Origin: Brevibacillus borstelensis
GTDB taxonomy: Bacteria > Bacillota > Bacilli > Brevibacillales > Brevibacillaceae
Assembly (NCBI RefSeq): GCF_003710865.1
Contig: NZ_RHHO01000049.1
Span: forward strand, 1-63,482
Length of the DNA: 63,482 nucleotides
Reading direction: 5' to 3'
Every line of letters begins with the position of its first letter. The stretch's first letter is position 1. Positions 24,376-32,870 of the stretch are shown here, piece after piece. The position numbers and the translations under genes are program-made. The notes under the pieces were generated by a model that had not been told where the DNA came from, did no database searches, and saw only the letters and a list, made by a program, of their open reading frames with translations.

Positions 24376-25791
24376 CTGCCATGTGATTTGCTTTGACGCT
24401 TCCACAAGCTGATCCAGTGTAACCCCGTTTGCTGTGACAACGACGTACAGCGATTGATTGTCCGGTTGGGCGTTGAAGTGTACGGCGTGCTGTGCTGCGG
24501 CTTCGCCCGCGTTTGCCTGTTTGTCAAAAGTAACCGCAATGGCTTGCTCTGATTGAACGGTAAACAGTTGGGTCGCGGTGAAGGTGCCAGGGATGGACAG
24601 ACTCCGTTTCCCGTGTTCATTGCGAACCACTTCTACCTTGATCCAGTCTTTGTTTCGCTTGTACTCAGATGTCAAACGAATGACCTTTTGACTGGTTTGC
24701 GATTCGTATTGAGCGGAAATCGCATGCAGAGAAAAACCTTCAGGCAGCTGTCCTGCCTGGGGTACAGGCATATCTGAGGCGTGTGCCGCCGTCTCTACAT
24801 CAGAAAAGCTGGAAAGGGTAATTTCCGACTTTGCCATAGTCGAGACAGCAGGTCCAACGAGCGCAGGTGCGTGCTCCGCGGCAGGCTGTCCTGCTTCGTC
24901 GGCATTCGCGTCCAGAGCCAGTGCGCCTACAGGCTGATTGGCCAGCGCTTTGTTCTGTTCGTCCGCTGGAACGCCTGCGACCGGGTTGTGCTGCCCTGGC
25001 TGATTTGGCGCGGCTTCCGCATTGCCTTTCGCTTTTGGCTGATCTGCAGGAGGCTTTCCATTTGCATTGCGGGCAGCGATTATCGGCCGTTTGGGTTCGG
25101 GCGCTTCATTTCCTTCCGGTTTTGCAGACTCCCTGGCAGACTTCAGCTCGCCGATTTTCTCAGCAGGTACATCCATGGCAATCTGATTGCCAAAAGCCGA
25201 TTGGTTTGGGCCACCTGCATTCCCATCGGGTTGTCCGGCTTTTTCCTGAGCAGGTGCTGCTTTACTTTCAGGCGGTGCTGCCTGGATTGACTCAGTTGAA
25301 CTGCCGCCAAAGGCCTGAGTGCCTGATTTTGTGTCCATGGCCGCAGAAGCCGGGCTGTTTGCAGCGGGAGCGGAAACGATGGCGCCTTGCATATCGGCTG
25401 CGCTGGACTCCGCTTTCATGCTGATTTCCTGGCTGCTGTTTTGTGTTTGCTGGAAGCCGATCGCACCGACGACAAGCAGGATAGCCGCGGCACCAACCCA
25501 TGCCATCGAAGAGATGTTCGGTCTGAAGCGGCGCGGCGCAGCCGGTTTGACGACAAGGGCTGCAGCGGCTTGGGGAGTAGACTCTTGTCCGGTCATCTTG
25601 TATATCGCTTGCATAATGTTGTCTTCCAATTGCGCCGACGGCTGAGGAACCTCTTTCAAGAACTGCACCTCCTCGCCGTTTGCAAATTGTGCTTCGATCC
25701 AGACCATGCACTCTTCACATGTTTCGATATGGAAAAGCGTGCTCTCATTCGTGGTGTCTTCCCAAGCTTTTCTAAATTCCTGGCAGTTCAT
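24373..25791 (-). CDS. ECF anti-sigma factor, ZAS type, with long extracellular domain
   Basis: A 472-residue membrane protein. The N-terminus has the zinc-binding anti-sigma motif H21-X3-C25-X2-C28 (HIETCEEC). One membrane segment follows (residues 96-113, MAWVGAAAILLVVGAIGF). Residues 115-340 are an Ala/Pro/Gln/Asn-rich low-complexity segment. The C-terminus (from about QLPEGFSLHAISAQYES) looks like a DUF4367-type sensor domain. ATG at 25791 overlaps the sigma gene by 20 bases, behind AAGGAAGGGG. It should hold the sigma factor at the membrane until a surface signal is sensed. Confidence 0.85.
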   Translation of the reverse strand: MNCQEFRKAWEDTTNESTLFHIETCEECMVWIEAQFANGEEVQFLKEVPQPSAQLEDNIMQAIYKMTGQESTPQAAAALVVKPAAPRRFRPNISSMAWVGAAAILLVVGAIGFQQTQNSSQEISMKAESSAADMQGAIVSAPAANSPASAAMDTKSGTQAFGGSSTESIQAAPPESKAAPAQEKAGQPDGNAGGPNQSAFGNQIAMDVPAEKIGELKSARESAKPEGNEAPEPKRPIIAARNANGKPPADQPKAKGNAEAAPNQPGQHNPVAGVPADEQNKALANQPVGALALDANADEAGQPAAEHAPALVGPAVSTMAKSEITLSSFSDVETAAHASDMPVPQAGQLPEGFSLHAISAQYESQTSQKVIRLTSEYKRNKDWIKVEVVRNEHGKRSLSIPGTFTATQLFTVQSEQAIAVTFDKQANAGEAAAQHAVHFNAQPDNQSLYVVVTANGVTLDQLVEASKQITWQ

Positions 25792-26341
25792 GTACGAGCC
25801 CCCCTTCCTTGCGTGAAAGTAGTTTGGCCAGTTCCTGGCGAGCGCGCAAATATCGGACGCGGGCTGTCGACTCGGCGATGCCGAGCAGCGCAGCAATCTT
25901 TTCGAAAGGATATTCATGCGTACAGCGCAGCACGATGACCTCCCGATACGAATCAGACAACAAGGCAAAAGCCTCCTCGATTTCCCTGCGCGTTTCCTTG
26001 TTCATGAGCGACTCCTGGGGAGATTCGTCGCGCACCTGGGAAGGGACGTAGGCCAGTTGTTCGTCAGAATCATGGAACTTGCGCCGTCTGATAAAATCGA
26101 TTGTCTTGTTGCGTGCGAGCGTATGCAGCCAGGAGGAGAATTGACTGTCCCCCCGAAAGGTGGAGAGTTTTTCATACGCTTTGACGAAGACCTCCTGCGT
26201 CAGGTCTTCCGCATCGGAACGATTGTTTACCATTTTGTAGATAAACACGTAAATCATGTGCTGATACCTTTGGATCAACTCCCGGTATCCTTCAATGTCG
26301 CCCTGGAGAATCCGCTGAATGATTTCGGCGTCGGATTGCAT
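25772..26341 (-). CDS. ECF-type RNA polymerase sigma factor
   Basis: A 189-residue group IV sigma factor. Region 2 includes YKMVNNRSDAEDLTQEVFVKAYEKL and FSSWLHTLARNKTIDFIRRRK; region 4 includes LSDSYREVIVLRCTHEYPFEKIAALLGIAESTARVRYLRARQELAKLL. ATG at 26341 has GGAG and GAAGGAGG upstream; an alternative upstream ATG adds 13 residues. It is co-translated with its anti-sigma. A TGAAAC-N17-CGTC site just upstream suggests that it drives its own gene. Confidence 0.93.
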   Translation of the reverse strand: MQSDAEIIQRILQGDIEGYRELIQRYQHMIYVFIYKMVNNRSDAEDLTQEVFVKAYEKLSTFRGDSQFSSWLHTLARNKTIDFIRRRKFHDSDEQLAYVPSQVRDESPQESLMNKETRREIEEAFALLSDSYREVIVLRCTHEYPFEKIAALLGIAESTARVRYLRARQELAKLLSRKEGGLVHELPGI

Positions 26342-26369
26342 CGAATCTCCGGCCTCCTTCCCTCTATGT

Positions 26370-26396
26370 GACGCTGGCATATGCTGAAACGTTTCA
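26370..26396 (-). promoter_or_regulatory. ECF-type promoter of the sigma operon
   Basis: On the minus strand TGAAAC (26396-26391) is followed 17 bases later by CGTC (26373-26370), 29 bases before the sigma ATG. TGAAAC with CGTC/CGTA is the usual ECF signature. The -35 is one half of the palindrome CTGAAACGTTTCAG (26384-26397), which overlaps the stop of the helicase gene. Confidence 0.6.
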
Positions 26397-28112
26397 GTCC
26401 AGCGACTCTATTTCTATCACATCGTATTTATATCCTTGTTCTACCAGAAACAACTGGCGATTCATAGCAAATTCTTGCTCTCTCGTATCCCTGGTGACCA
26501 AGGTGTAGAAATGGGCCGTGTTTTCTTTTTGTTTTGGCCGCAGTATTCTGCCCAGCCGCTGCGCTTCCTCCTGCCGCGAGCCAAATGTACCGGATATTTG
26601 AATCGCGACATTGGCATCGGGCAGGTCGACCGCAAAGTTGGCTACCTTGGAGACGATCAACCGCGTAAGATCGCCAGCCTTGAAGCGCTGGTAGAGCGAC
26701 TCCCGTTCTTTTTCCGGCACTTTTCCGGTAATGACAGGGATGTCCAGCAGCTGTGCCATTTGCTCCAACTGCTCCACGTATTGACCGATAATCAAGACCC
26801 GGTCATTTCCGTGGCGGTCGAGCAGCTTTCTGACGACATCGAGCTTGCGGGGGTTTTCTGCAGCGATCCGGAACTTTTGTCTCGCTCCGGCATGGGCGTA
26901 AGCCTCCCGCCACTTCGCCTCAAAGGGCAGACGGATTTCCTGGCATGTGGCACCGGCGATCCACCCCTGCTCTTCAAGCACTTTCCACGGCATCTCGTAC
27001 TTTTTCGGGCCAATCAGCGTAAAGACGTCCTCTTCTCGTCCGTCTTCGCGGACAAGCGTAGCGGTCAGTCCGAGCCGGCGCGTCGCCTGAATGCCTGATG
27101 TGACGCGAAAAACGGGAGCGGGCAGCAGATGCACCTCATCATAGATGATCAATCCCCAATCCCGCTTGGAAAACAGCTCCATGTGCGGAAAGTCGCTTTC
27201 TGCGTCCGGTCTGTACGTCAGAATCTGGTATGTGGCCACAGTCACGGGCTTCACTTCTTTTCGCTCGCCAGTGTACTCTCCGATCATGGCGGGATCAAGG
27301 TCTGTCTTGTCCCGTAATTCGGAAATCCACTGCCTGACAGAAGTGGTATTGGTGGTCAGGATCAGGGTTGCTTTTTGAAGCTGGCACAAAGCTCCCAGCC
27401 CGATAACGGTTTTGCCCGCCCCGCAGGGGAGCACAAGCACGCCGCTGCCGCCCAAGGCCGATCCGGCGGCATGAAAAGCATCCACCGCTTCCTGCTGGTA
27501 TCCTCTCAAGGAAAACGCCTTTCCGGAAGCCGTGGTCGGTAAAAGGGAAACAGGGCAATCCTCGCCGCTTGTATAGCCTGCCAGATCCTGTACGGGATAC
27601 CCCAGGCGGATCAATTCCTGCTTGATCAAACCGCGTGCGTACGGCTTGACCGGATACTCGTGCTCTTCCCGATGCTCCTCCAACAATGACGATATCGAGC
27701 GATAGCTCGTCAGCTCCTGCAGCAGCAGGGGATCGTCGCCGGTCAAAAGAAGTTGATCCGCTGCTTTTTCCAGACGAATAAGTCCGTAGCGCTTCATCGT
27801 CTCATGAATCTCACGGACAATCGTAGAAGGAACTCCGTATTTACTATACGTGCCAAGCACCTCGGTTACCTGCTCAGGGGCGATATGGGCCGCTGCGGCA
27901 TTCCACAGGGAAAGCGGCGTAATGCGGTACGTATGGATGTACTCGGGGCTTTTGATCAATTCCGCAAAGCCTGCTAACGCCTGACGCGCCTCATTGAACA
28001 ACGGGTGCTGGGCTTCCAGGAGAATGGTCCGATCGCTTTGCACAATCATCGGCAAATCGGGACGGTACGACAACTTCTTCACCTCGCCGATTGTATGTTC
28101 GTTTAGCACCAT
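26394..28112 (-). CDS. XPB/ERCC3-type DNA repair helicase
   Basis: A 572-residue superfamily 2 helicase. Residues 1-200 are the XPB N-terminal and damage-recognition part. Walker A PCGAGKT is at 229-235, the DEVH box is in IIYDEVHLLPAP, and the RED-like LTATLVREDGREEDV follows; the second RecA domain ends with QISGTFGSRQEEAQRLGRILRPK. Bacterial XPB acts in DNA repair or replication-associated unwinding. The ATG at 28112 has only a weak ribosome site. It lies 53 bases before the sigma gene on the same strand, so the sigma operon might also be read through from here. Confidence 0.92.
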   Translation of the reverse strand: MVLNEHTIGEVKKLSYRPDLPMIVQSDRTILLEAQHPLFNEARQALAGFAELIKSPEYIHTYRITPLSLWNAAAAHIAPEQVTEVLGTYSKYGVPSTIVREIHETMKRYGLIRLEKAADQLLLTGDDPLLLQELTSYRSISSLLEEHREEHEYPVKPYARGLIKQELIRLGYPVQDLAGYTSGEDCPVSLLPTTASGKAFSLRGYQQEAVDAFHAAGSALGGSGVLVLPCGAGKTVIGLGALCQLQKATLILTTNTTSVRQWISELRDKTDLDPAMIGEYTGERKEVKPVTVATYQILTYRPDAESDFPHMELFSKRDWGLIIYDEVHLLPAPVFRVTSGIQATRRLGLTATLVREDGREEDVFTLIGPKKYEMPWKVLEEQGWIAGATCQEIRLPFEAKWREAYAHAGARQKFRIAAENPRKLDVVRKLLDRHGNDRVLIIGQYVEQLEQMAQLLDIPVITGKVPEKERESLYQRFKAGDLTRLIVSKVANFAVDLPDANVAIQISGTFGSRQEEAQRLGRILRPKQKENTAHFYTLVTRDTREQEFAMNRQLFLVEQGYKYDVIEIESLD

Positions 28113-28260
28113 GTTATCACATCATGATATAGAAAGAAAAACCGCCTTTTCTCAGTGGAAAAATGCTCCAGTCCTTGTTGGCGCAGTGCCGCGGGGAAAC
28201 TTTTGGGACTGTGTGGGTTACACTAACCCGAAGAAACCCCGATGAAGGAGGAGAGACGGC

Positions 28261-29604
28261 ATGGACGTATGGGGGAACGTGTTCAATCTGTTCCTGATCG
28301 TAATCCTCGTCCTTCTCAACGGCTTTTTCGTCGCAACTGAATTTGCCGTGGTCAAGGTGCGGGAATCGCGCATCACGCAGCTGGTGGCAGAGGGCAACAA
28401 AAGAGCGGGGAATGTAGAGCAGGTGCTGGACAATCTGGATGCTTATCTGTCGGCCTGTCAACTGGGAATTACCCTCGCGTCATTGGGACTGGGGTGGCTT
28501 GGAGAACCTGCCATCGCCCATCTTTTGCATCCGGTCTTTCACTATTTCGGAATGAACGAGGCCCTCGTCGGCAGCATTTCCTTTATTATCGCTTTTTCCA
28601 TCATTACGTTTTTGCATATCGTCCTCGGCGAGCTCGCTCCCAAATCGCTCGCCATCCAGCGGACCGAATGGGTAGCCCTCCACGTGTCCAGACCGATCCA
28701 GTTGTTTCATAAGGTCATGTACCCGTTTATCGCCTTTCTCAATTGGTCGGCTGCAAAAATTTTGAGTCTGGCCGGCATCACGATGGAGCCGCACCAGGAG
28801 GCGCACACGGAAGAAGAGATCAGGATTTTGGTCAGCGAGAGCCACAAAAGCGGACTGATCGACCAAACCGAGCTGATGCTGGTCGACAACATCTTTGATT
28901 TTTCAGAAACGATGGCCAGAGAAATTATGGTCCCGCGTACAGATATGGTCGTGCTCAATCTCGACGACTCCCTGGAGGAAAACATCAAGCTCGTCCAGCA
29001 CGGCCGGTTTACCCGCTACCCGGTGGTCGACGGGGACAAGGACCACGTCGTCGGCAGCCTGCATATCAAGGACCTTTTGACCAGCCTGCTGGAAGGCAAG
29101 AGCAACAGCCTGGAATCGATCATGCGCCCGATTTTGACCGTCCCGGAGACGATCTCGATCAGCCGTCTTTTGACCATGCTGCAAAAACAGCGGGTGCAGC
29201 TCGCCATCATCATCGACGAGTACGGGGGAACGGCGGGGCTGGTTACTCTGGAGGATATTATGGAGGAGATCGTCGGCGACATCCAGGATGAATTCGACGA
29301 TGAACGGCCCGAGGTGGAAAAAAAGGACGGCCAGCTTTCCTTTGACGGACGAATGCTGCTGGAAGAAGTAAACGACTATCTCGACCTGGATCTCGATGAT
29401 ACAGAGGTAGACACACTCGCCGGCTGGATTTACATGCAGATCGACCATCCGCCGCGAGTCGGGGATACGGTGCGGCATACCGGCTATGAATTCGTCGTCG
29501 GCGAGGTCGATCATTACCGGATTACGAGGGTGCTGGTAAAAAAAGTCGCGAAGGAAGCGCCAAAAGAGCAGGAAGGCCAGGAGGAGCCGGTTCCAAACGG
29601 CTGA
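28261..29604 (+). CDS. CNNM/CorC-family membrane protein (hemolysin-like)
   Basis: A 447-residue protein with a DUF21/CNNM membrane domain (residues 1-190; LNGFFVATEFAVVKVRESRI, SACQLGITLASLGLGWLGEPAI, VLGELAPKSLAIQ), a CBS pair (about 210-330; REIMVPRTDMVVL and the IDEYGGTAGLVTLEDIMEEIVGDI segment) and a C-terminal CorC_HlyC domain. The family is linked to Mg2+ or other divalent-cation export. ATG at 28261 follows AAGGAGGAG. A paralogue lies at 58770-60182. Confidence 0.92.
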   Translation: MDVWGNVFNLFLIVILVLLNGFFVATEFAVVKVRESRITQLVAEGNKRAGNVEQVLDNLDAYLSACQLGITLASLGLGWLGEPAIAHLLHPVFHYFGMNEALVGSISFIIAFSIITFLHIVLGELAPKSLAIQRTEWVALHVSRPIQLFHKVMYPFIAFLNWSAAKILSLAGITMEPHQEAHTEEEIRILVSESHKSGLIDQTELMLVDNIFDFSETMAREIMVPRTDMVVLNLDDSLEENIKLVQHGRFTRYPVVDGDKDHVVGSLHIKDLLTSLLEGKSNSLESIMRPILTVPETISISRLLTMLQKQRVQLAIIIDEYGGTAGLVTLEDIMEEIVGDIQDEFDDERPEVEKKDGQLSFDGRMLLEEVNDYLDLDLDDTEVDTLAGWIYMQIDHPPRVGDTVRHTGYEFVVGEVDHYRITRVLVKKVAKEAPKEQEGQEEPVPNG

Positions 29605-29638
29605 GACAAAGCGTTTGCGATAGTTGCGGCAAAAAATC

Positions 29639-29666
29639 TTTTCATCCGAAAAAATTGTGCTATAAT
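29639..29666 (+). promoter_or_regulatory. Promoter of the first binding-protein gene
   Basis: TTTTCA, a 16-base spacer and a consensus TATAAT at 29661-29666 with an upstream TG (extended -10). Confidence 0.55.
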
Positions 29667-29710
29667 GGGACACAAGTTTAGCTTAGCAGAGATTAGAGGA
29701 GGAAGTTCAG

Positions 29711-30721
29711 ATGAGAAAAGCAGTATCTTTTTTACTATCCGCATGTTTATTCGCGGGGCTGACAGCCTGTGGCAACCAGCCGGAAGCCGCAAGCACCGGT
29801 TCGGCTACGCCTGCTGCGGGTGGTGAGCAAGTCGTCAAGCTCGGGTTGACCCAGTTTGTGGAGCACCCGGCACTGGACGCGATCCGTCAGGGGATTGTCG
29901 ACGGACTGAAGGAATCCGGCTATGAAGATGGAAAAAACGTGGAGCTCGATTATCAGAACGCCCACGGTGATATGAATAATACGGTCTCGATTGCGCAGAA
30001 GTATGCCGGCGACGGAAAAGATCTGGTGATAGCGATCGCTACGCCATCCGCGCAGGCAGCCGCCAAGGCGATTACGGACAAGCCGGTCGTCTTCAGTTCT
30101 GTGACCGATCCGCTGTCTGCCCAACTGGTCAGCAGTCTGGAAAAGCCTGACAAAAACGTCACAGGCACCTCCGACAAGGTATCCATGGAGCAGCAGCTGA
30201 AGCTGGTCAAAACCTTCCTGCCCGAGCTCAAAAAGCTGGGCGTTATTTACACGACTTCGGAGGTAAACTCCGAGGTACAGGTAAAGGAACTGGAAGAAGC
30301 GGCGAAAAAAGAGGGCATTGAAGTAGTCAAGGCCGGCATCTCCCAGCTCTCTGAAGTACAGCTTGCAGCACAGGGGCTTGCCGGTAAAACGGACGCCATG
30401 TTTATCCCGATCGACAACACGGTCGTATCCTCGTTTGAAGCGGTACTGGGAGCAGCGGAGCAGAACAAAATCCCGGTATTTGCCTCCGATACCGACACGG
30501 TGAAGCGGGGAGCAGTGGCTACGTACGGCATCGACTACTATCAAATCGGCAAGCAGACCGGTGAAATGGCTTCTCGCATCCTGAAAGGACAAAAAGTCGC
30601 TGACACACCGGTAGAGGTTTCCAAACAAGCTGATTTGTACATCAATGAAAAGGCCGCGGAAACATTTGGCCTGACTGTGCCCGAAGCGCTCAAATCACAG
30701 GCGAAAGAGATCGTGAAGTAA
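29711..30721 (+). CDS. TrpX-like ABC substrate-binding lipoprotein 1
   Basis: A 336-residue lipoprotein of the ABC_sub_bind family. The signal ends with the lipobox LTAC (FAGLTACGNQ). The mature part carries the family segments GLTQFVEHPALDAIRQGI, VFSSVTDPLSAQLVSSLEKPDKNVTGTSD and GAVATYGIDYYQIGKQTGEMA. TrpX proteins bind tryptophan or other aromatic compounds; no T-box leader is present here, so the substrate is open. ATG at 29711 follows AGAGGAGGAA. Its own terminator separates it from a second, very similar gene. Confidence 0.88.
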   Translation: MRKAVSFLLSACLFAGLTACGNQPEAASTGSATPAAGGEQVVKLGLTQFVEHPALDAIRQGIVDGLKESGYEDGKNVELDYQNAHGDMNNTVSIAQKYAGDGKDLVIAIATPSAQAAAKAITDKPVVFSSVTDPLSAQLVSSLEKPDKNVTGTSDKVSMEQQLKLVKTFLPELKKLGVIYTTSEVNSEVQVKELEEAAKKEGIEVVKAGISQLSEVQLAAQGLAGKTDAMFIPIDNTVVSSFEAVLGAAEQNKIPVFASDTDTVKRGAVATYGIDYYQIGKQTGEMASRILKGQKVADTPVEVSKQADLYINEKAAETFGLTVPEALKSQAKEIVK

Positions 30722-30722
30722 A

Positions 30723-30760
30723 AAGAAGAGAGCGCCAAGCTCTCTTCTTATCTTTTTTTC
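30723..30760 (+). terminator. Terminator between the two binding-protein genes
   Basis: An 11-bp perfect stem AAGAAGAGAGC/GCTCTCTTCTT and a T run. It probably makes the first gene's transcript partly independent. Confidence 0.85.
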
Positions 30761-30801
30761 AAGGATTTGTATCACTTCCCCCGAAAGCACCAGATTACAG
30801 C

Positions 30802-30830
30802 TTTCCAACCTGTTTTAATCATGGTAAGAT
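30802..30830 (+). promoter_or_regulatory. Promoter of the second binding-protein gene
   Basis: TTTCCA, 17-base spacer, TAAGAT with TGG upstream (extended -10), placed 34 bases before the start codon. Confidence 0.5.
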
Positions 30831-30863
30831 TAAAAAAATTTCAAATGGGGGTTTTGATACATT

Positions 30864-31922
30864 ATGAGAAAAAGAAAGTCTATCCAATTGGTCCAGAAAA
30901 TTCTGTGTCCTTTGCTGCTTTTGTCCGTTGCAGCATGTGGGCAACAAAGTACACCGGCAAACAATTCTGCCCAGCCATCTGCTCAGACGCCGGCAGAAGC
31001 ACCAGCACCTTCTCAGGAAACCAAGCAGGTAAAAATCGGTATCGCCCAGTTTGTGGAGCACCCTGCGCTTGACGCGGCACGCGAAGGTTTTATCGAACAG
31101 ATGACAAAGAACGGATATGAAAAAGACAAGCAAGTCGTGTACGATATCAGTTCGGCACAGGCGAGCATGGACACAGCGATCCAAATCGCCCAGAAGTTCA
31201 ACTCCGACAAGGTTGATCTCATCCTGGCGATCGCGACTCCGACCGCTCAGGCTTCCGCGCAGACGACCCAGGACATTCCGATCCTGTTTACAGCGGTGAC
31301 CGATCCGGTCGAAGCGGGCCTGGTAAAGGCGATGGATAAGCCGGGCGGAAATGTAACCGGTACGTCTGACATGAACCCGGTGGAAGAGCAGCTGAAGCTG
31401 GTAAAGGAACTGAAGCCTGACGCCAAGACAGTAGGTGTCATCTACAGCTCCGGCGAAGTCAACTCCAAGGTGCAGGTAGACGCAGCCAAAGCCGTTTCCG
31501 AGAAGCTCGGCCTGGCGATACAGGAAGCAGCCGTAACGAGCGCGACAGAAGTGAAGCAGGCGGCTGAATCGATGGTAGGCAAAGTAGATGCTTTCTACGT
31601 TCCAACAGACAACCTGGTCGTCTCTTCGATCTCCGCTGTTCTCGGTGTGGCCGAATCGCAAAAAATCCCGGTAGTCGCCGGCGAAGAGAACTCCGTCAAA
31701 AGCGGCGCGATCGCAACCTACGGCATCGACTACACAAAACTGGGCGCGCAAACAGCCGACATGGCCGTGAAAATTCTCAAGGGCGAAAGCAAGCCTGCCG
31801 ACATGGCTGTAGAAATGCAAGCCGACATGAAGCTGGTGCTGAACAAGAAGGCAGCAGAAAAAATGGGCGTGACAATTCCGCAATCCATGCTTGATCGCGC
31901 TGGCGAAGTGATTGAGCAATAA
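30864..31922 (+). CDS. TrpX-like ABC substrate-binding lipoprotein 2
   Basis: A 352-residue paralogue of the preceding protein, with its own lipobox (LLSVAACGQQ) and the same landmarks: GIAQFVEHPALDAAREGF, LFTAVTDPVEAGLVKAMDKPGGNVTGTSD, and GAIATYGIDYTKLGAQTADMAVKIL. ATG at 30864 has GGGGGT upstream. It is 15 bases from the permease gene and is thus the binding protein tied to the transporter operon. The two proteins may bind different ligands and share the permease. Confidence 0.9.
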   Translation: MRKRKSIQLVQKILCPLLLLSVAACGQQSTPANNSAQPSAQTPAEAPAPSQETKQVKIGIAQFVEHPALDAAREGFIEQMTKNGYEKDKQVVYDISSAQASMDTAIQIAQKFNSDKVDLILAIATPTAQASAQTTQDIPILFTAVTDPVEAGLVKAMDKPGGNVTGTSDMNPVEEQLKLVKELKPDAKTVGVIYSSGEVNSKVQVDAAKAVSEKLGLAIQEAAVTSATEVKQAAESMVGKVDAFYVPTDNLVVSSISAVLGVAESQKIPVVAGEENSVKSGAIATYGIDYTKLGAQTADMAVKILKGESKPADMAVEMQADMKLVLNKKAAEKMGVTIPQSMLDRAGEVIEQ

Positions 31923-31937
31923 TCGTAGGAGGATATT

Positions 31938-32870
31938 ATGAATCTGGCATTACACGGAGCAATCGAACAGGGCTTGTTGTTCGCGATCATGGCCCTGGGC
32001 GTATATTTGACCTTTCGCATCTTGAACTTTCCCGATCTGACCGTGGACGGCAGCTTTGCACTGGGCGGGGCGCTGGCAGCCAGACTAATCATCGAAGGAA
32101 CGAATCCGTTTCTCGCTACCCTGATGGCCTTCGTGGCCGGAGGGGTAGCGGGCATCTTTACCGGAGTATTGCACACGAAGGGCAAAATCAACGGTCTGTT
32201 GGCCGGGATTCTGACGATGATTGCACTTTATTCCATTAATCTTCGGATCATGGGCAAGGCCAATTTGCCGCTTCTGCGCGAGGACACGCTGTATACCTTT
32301 GTGAAAGATCTTGGGGTGCCCAATCTCGCGGTGGGAGGGGTCGTCTTTTTCACCGGGGTTGCCCTCGTTTTCCTGATCGGCATCCTTTTGCTGAAGGCTA
32401 TTATCGACTGGTTTTTGCAAACCGATCTTGGACTTGATATCCGCGCAACCGGAGACAACTCGAAGATGATTCGCAGCTTTGGAGCCAACACGGATACGAC
32501 AACAATTATCGGGCTCGGCCTGTCCAATGCGCTGGTCGCAGTTTCCGGCGCCTGGGTCGCACAATACCAAGGCTTTGCCGACGTAGGGATGGGGATCGGG
32601 ATGATCGTCATCGGTCTTGCCTCCGTGATCGTCGGGGAAGTGCTGTTTGGCAGCTCGTCGATCTTCCGCGCTACGCTCGCCGTTATCCTTGGCTCAGTCG
32701 TGTACCGTCTGGTGATCGCGCTTGCCTTGGACGCGGGGCTCAATCCGTCCGACATGAAGCTGATTACGGCGCTCATCGTAATTATCGCGCTGACCGTTCC
32801 GGCGGTTGCAAAAAGCGTCTGGAAAAGGCAGCCGTTCCGGGCGACGAAAGGAGGGAGAGGCGATGCTTAA
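31938..32870 (+). CDS. TrpY-like ABC permease
   Basis: A 310-residue permease of the BPD_transp_2 family with about eight membrane segments; HGAIEQGLLFAIMALGVYLTFRILNFPDLTVDGSFALGGAL at the start and DLGLDIRATGDNSKMIRSFGANTDTTTIIGLGLSNALVAVSGAWVAQYQG in the middle are typical of TrpY/YtrF-like importers. ATG at 31938 follows TAGGAGGA. Its last 8 bases overlap the ATPase gene. Confidence 0.9.
   Translation: MNLALHGAIEQGLLFAIMALGVYLTFRILNFPDLTVDGSFALGGALAARLIIEGTNPFLATLMAFVAGGVAGIFTGVLHTKGKINGLLAGILTMIALYSINLRIMGKANLPLLREDTLYTFVKDLGVPNLAVGGVVFFTGVALVFLIGILLLKAIIDWFLQTDLGLDIRATGDNSKMIRSFGANTDTTTIIGLGLSNALVAVSGAWVAQYQGFADVGMGIGMIVIGLASVIVGEVLFGSSSIFRATLAVILGSVVYRLVIALALDAGLNPSDMKLITALIVIIALTVPAVAKSVWKRQPFRATKGGRGDA

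Noticed and set aside
29605..29710. T-box leader expected for a tryptophan transporter
   Set aside because: The region is too short and lacks the T-box sequence AGGGTGGNACCGCG.
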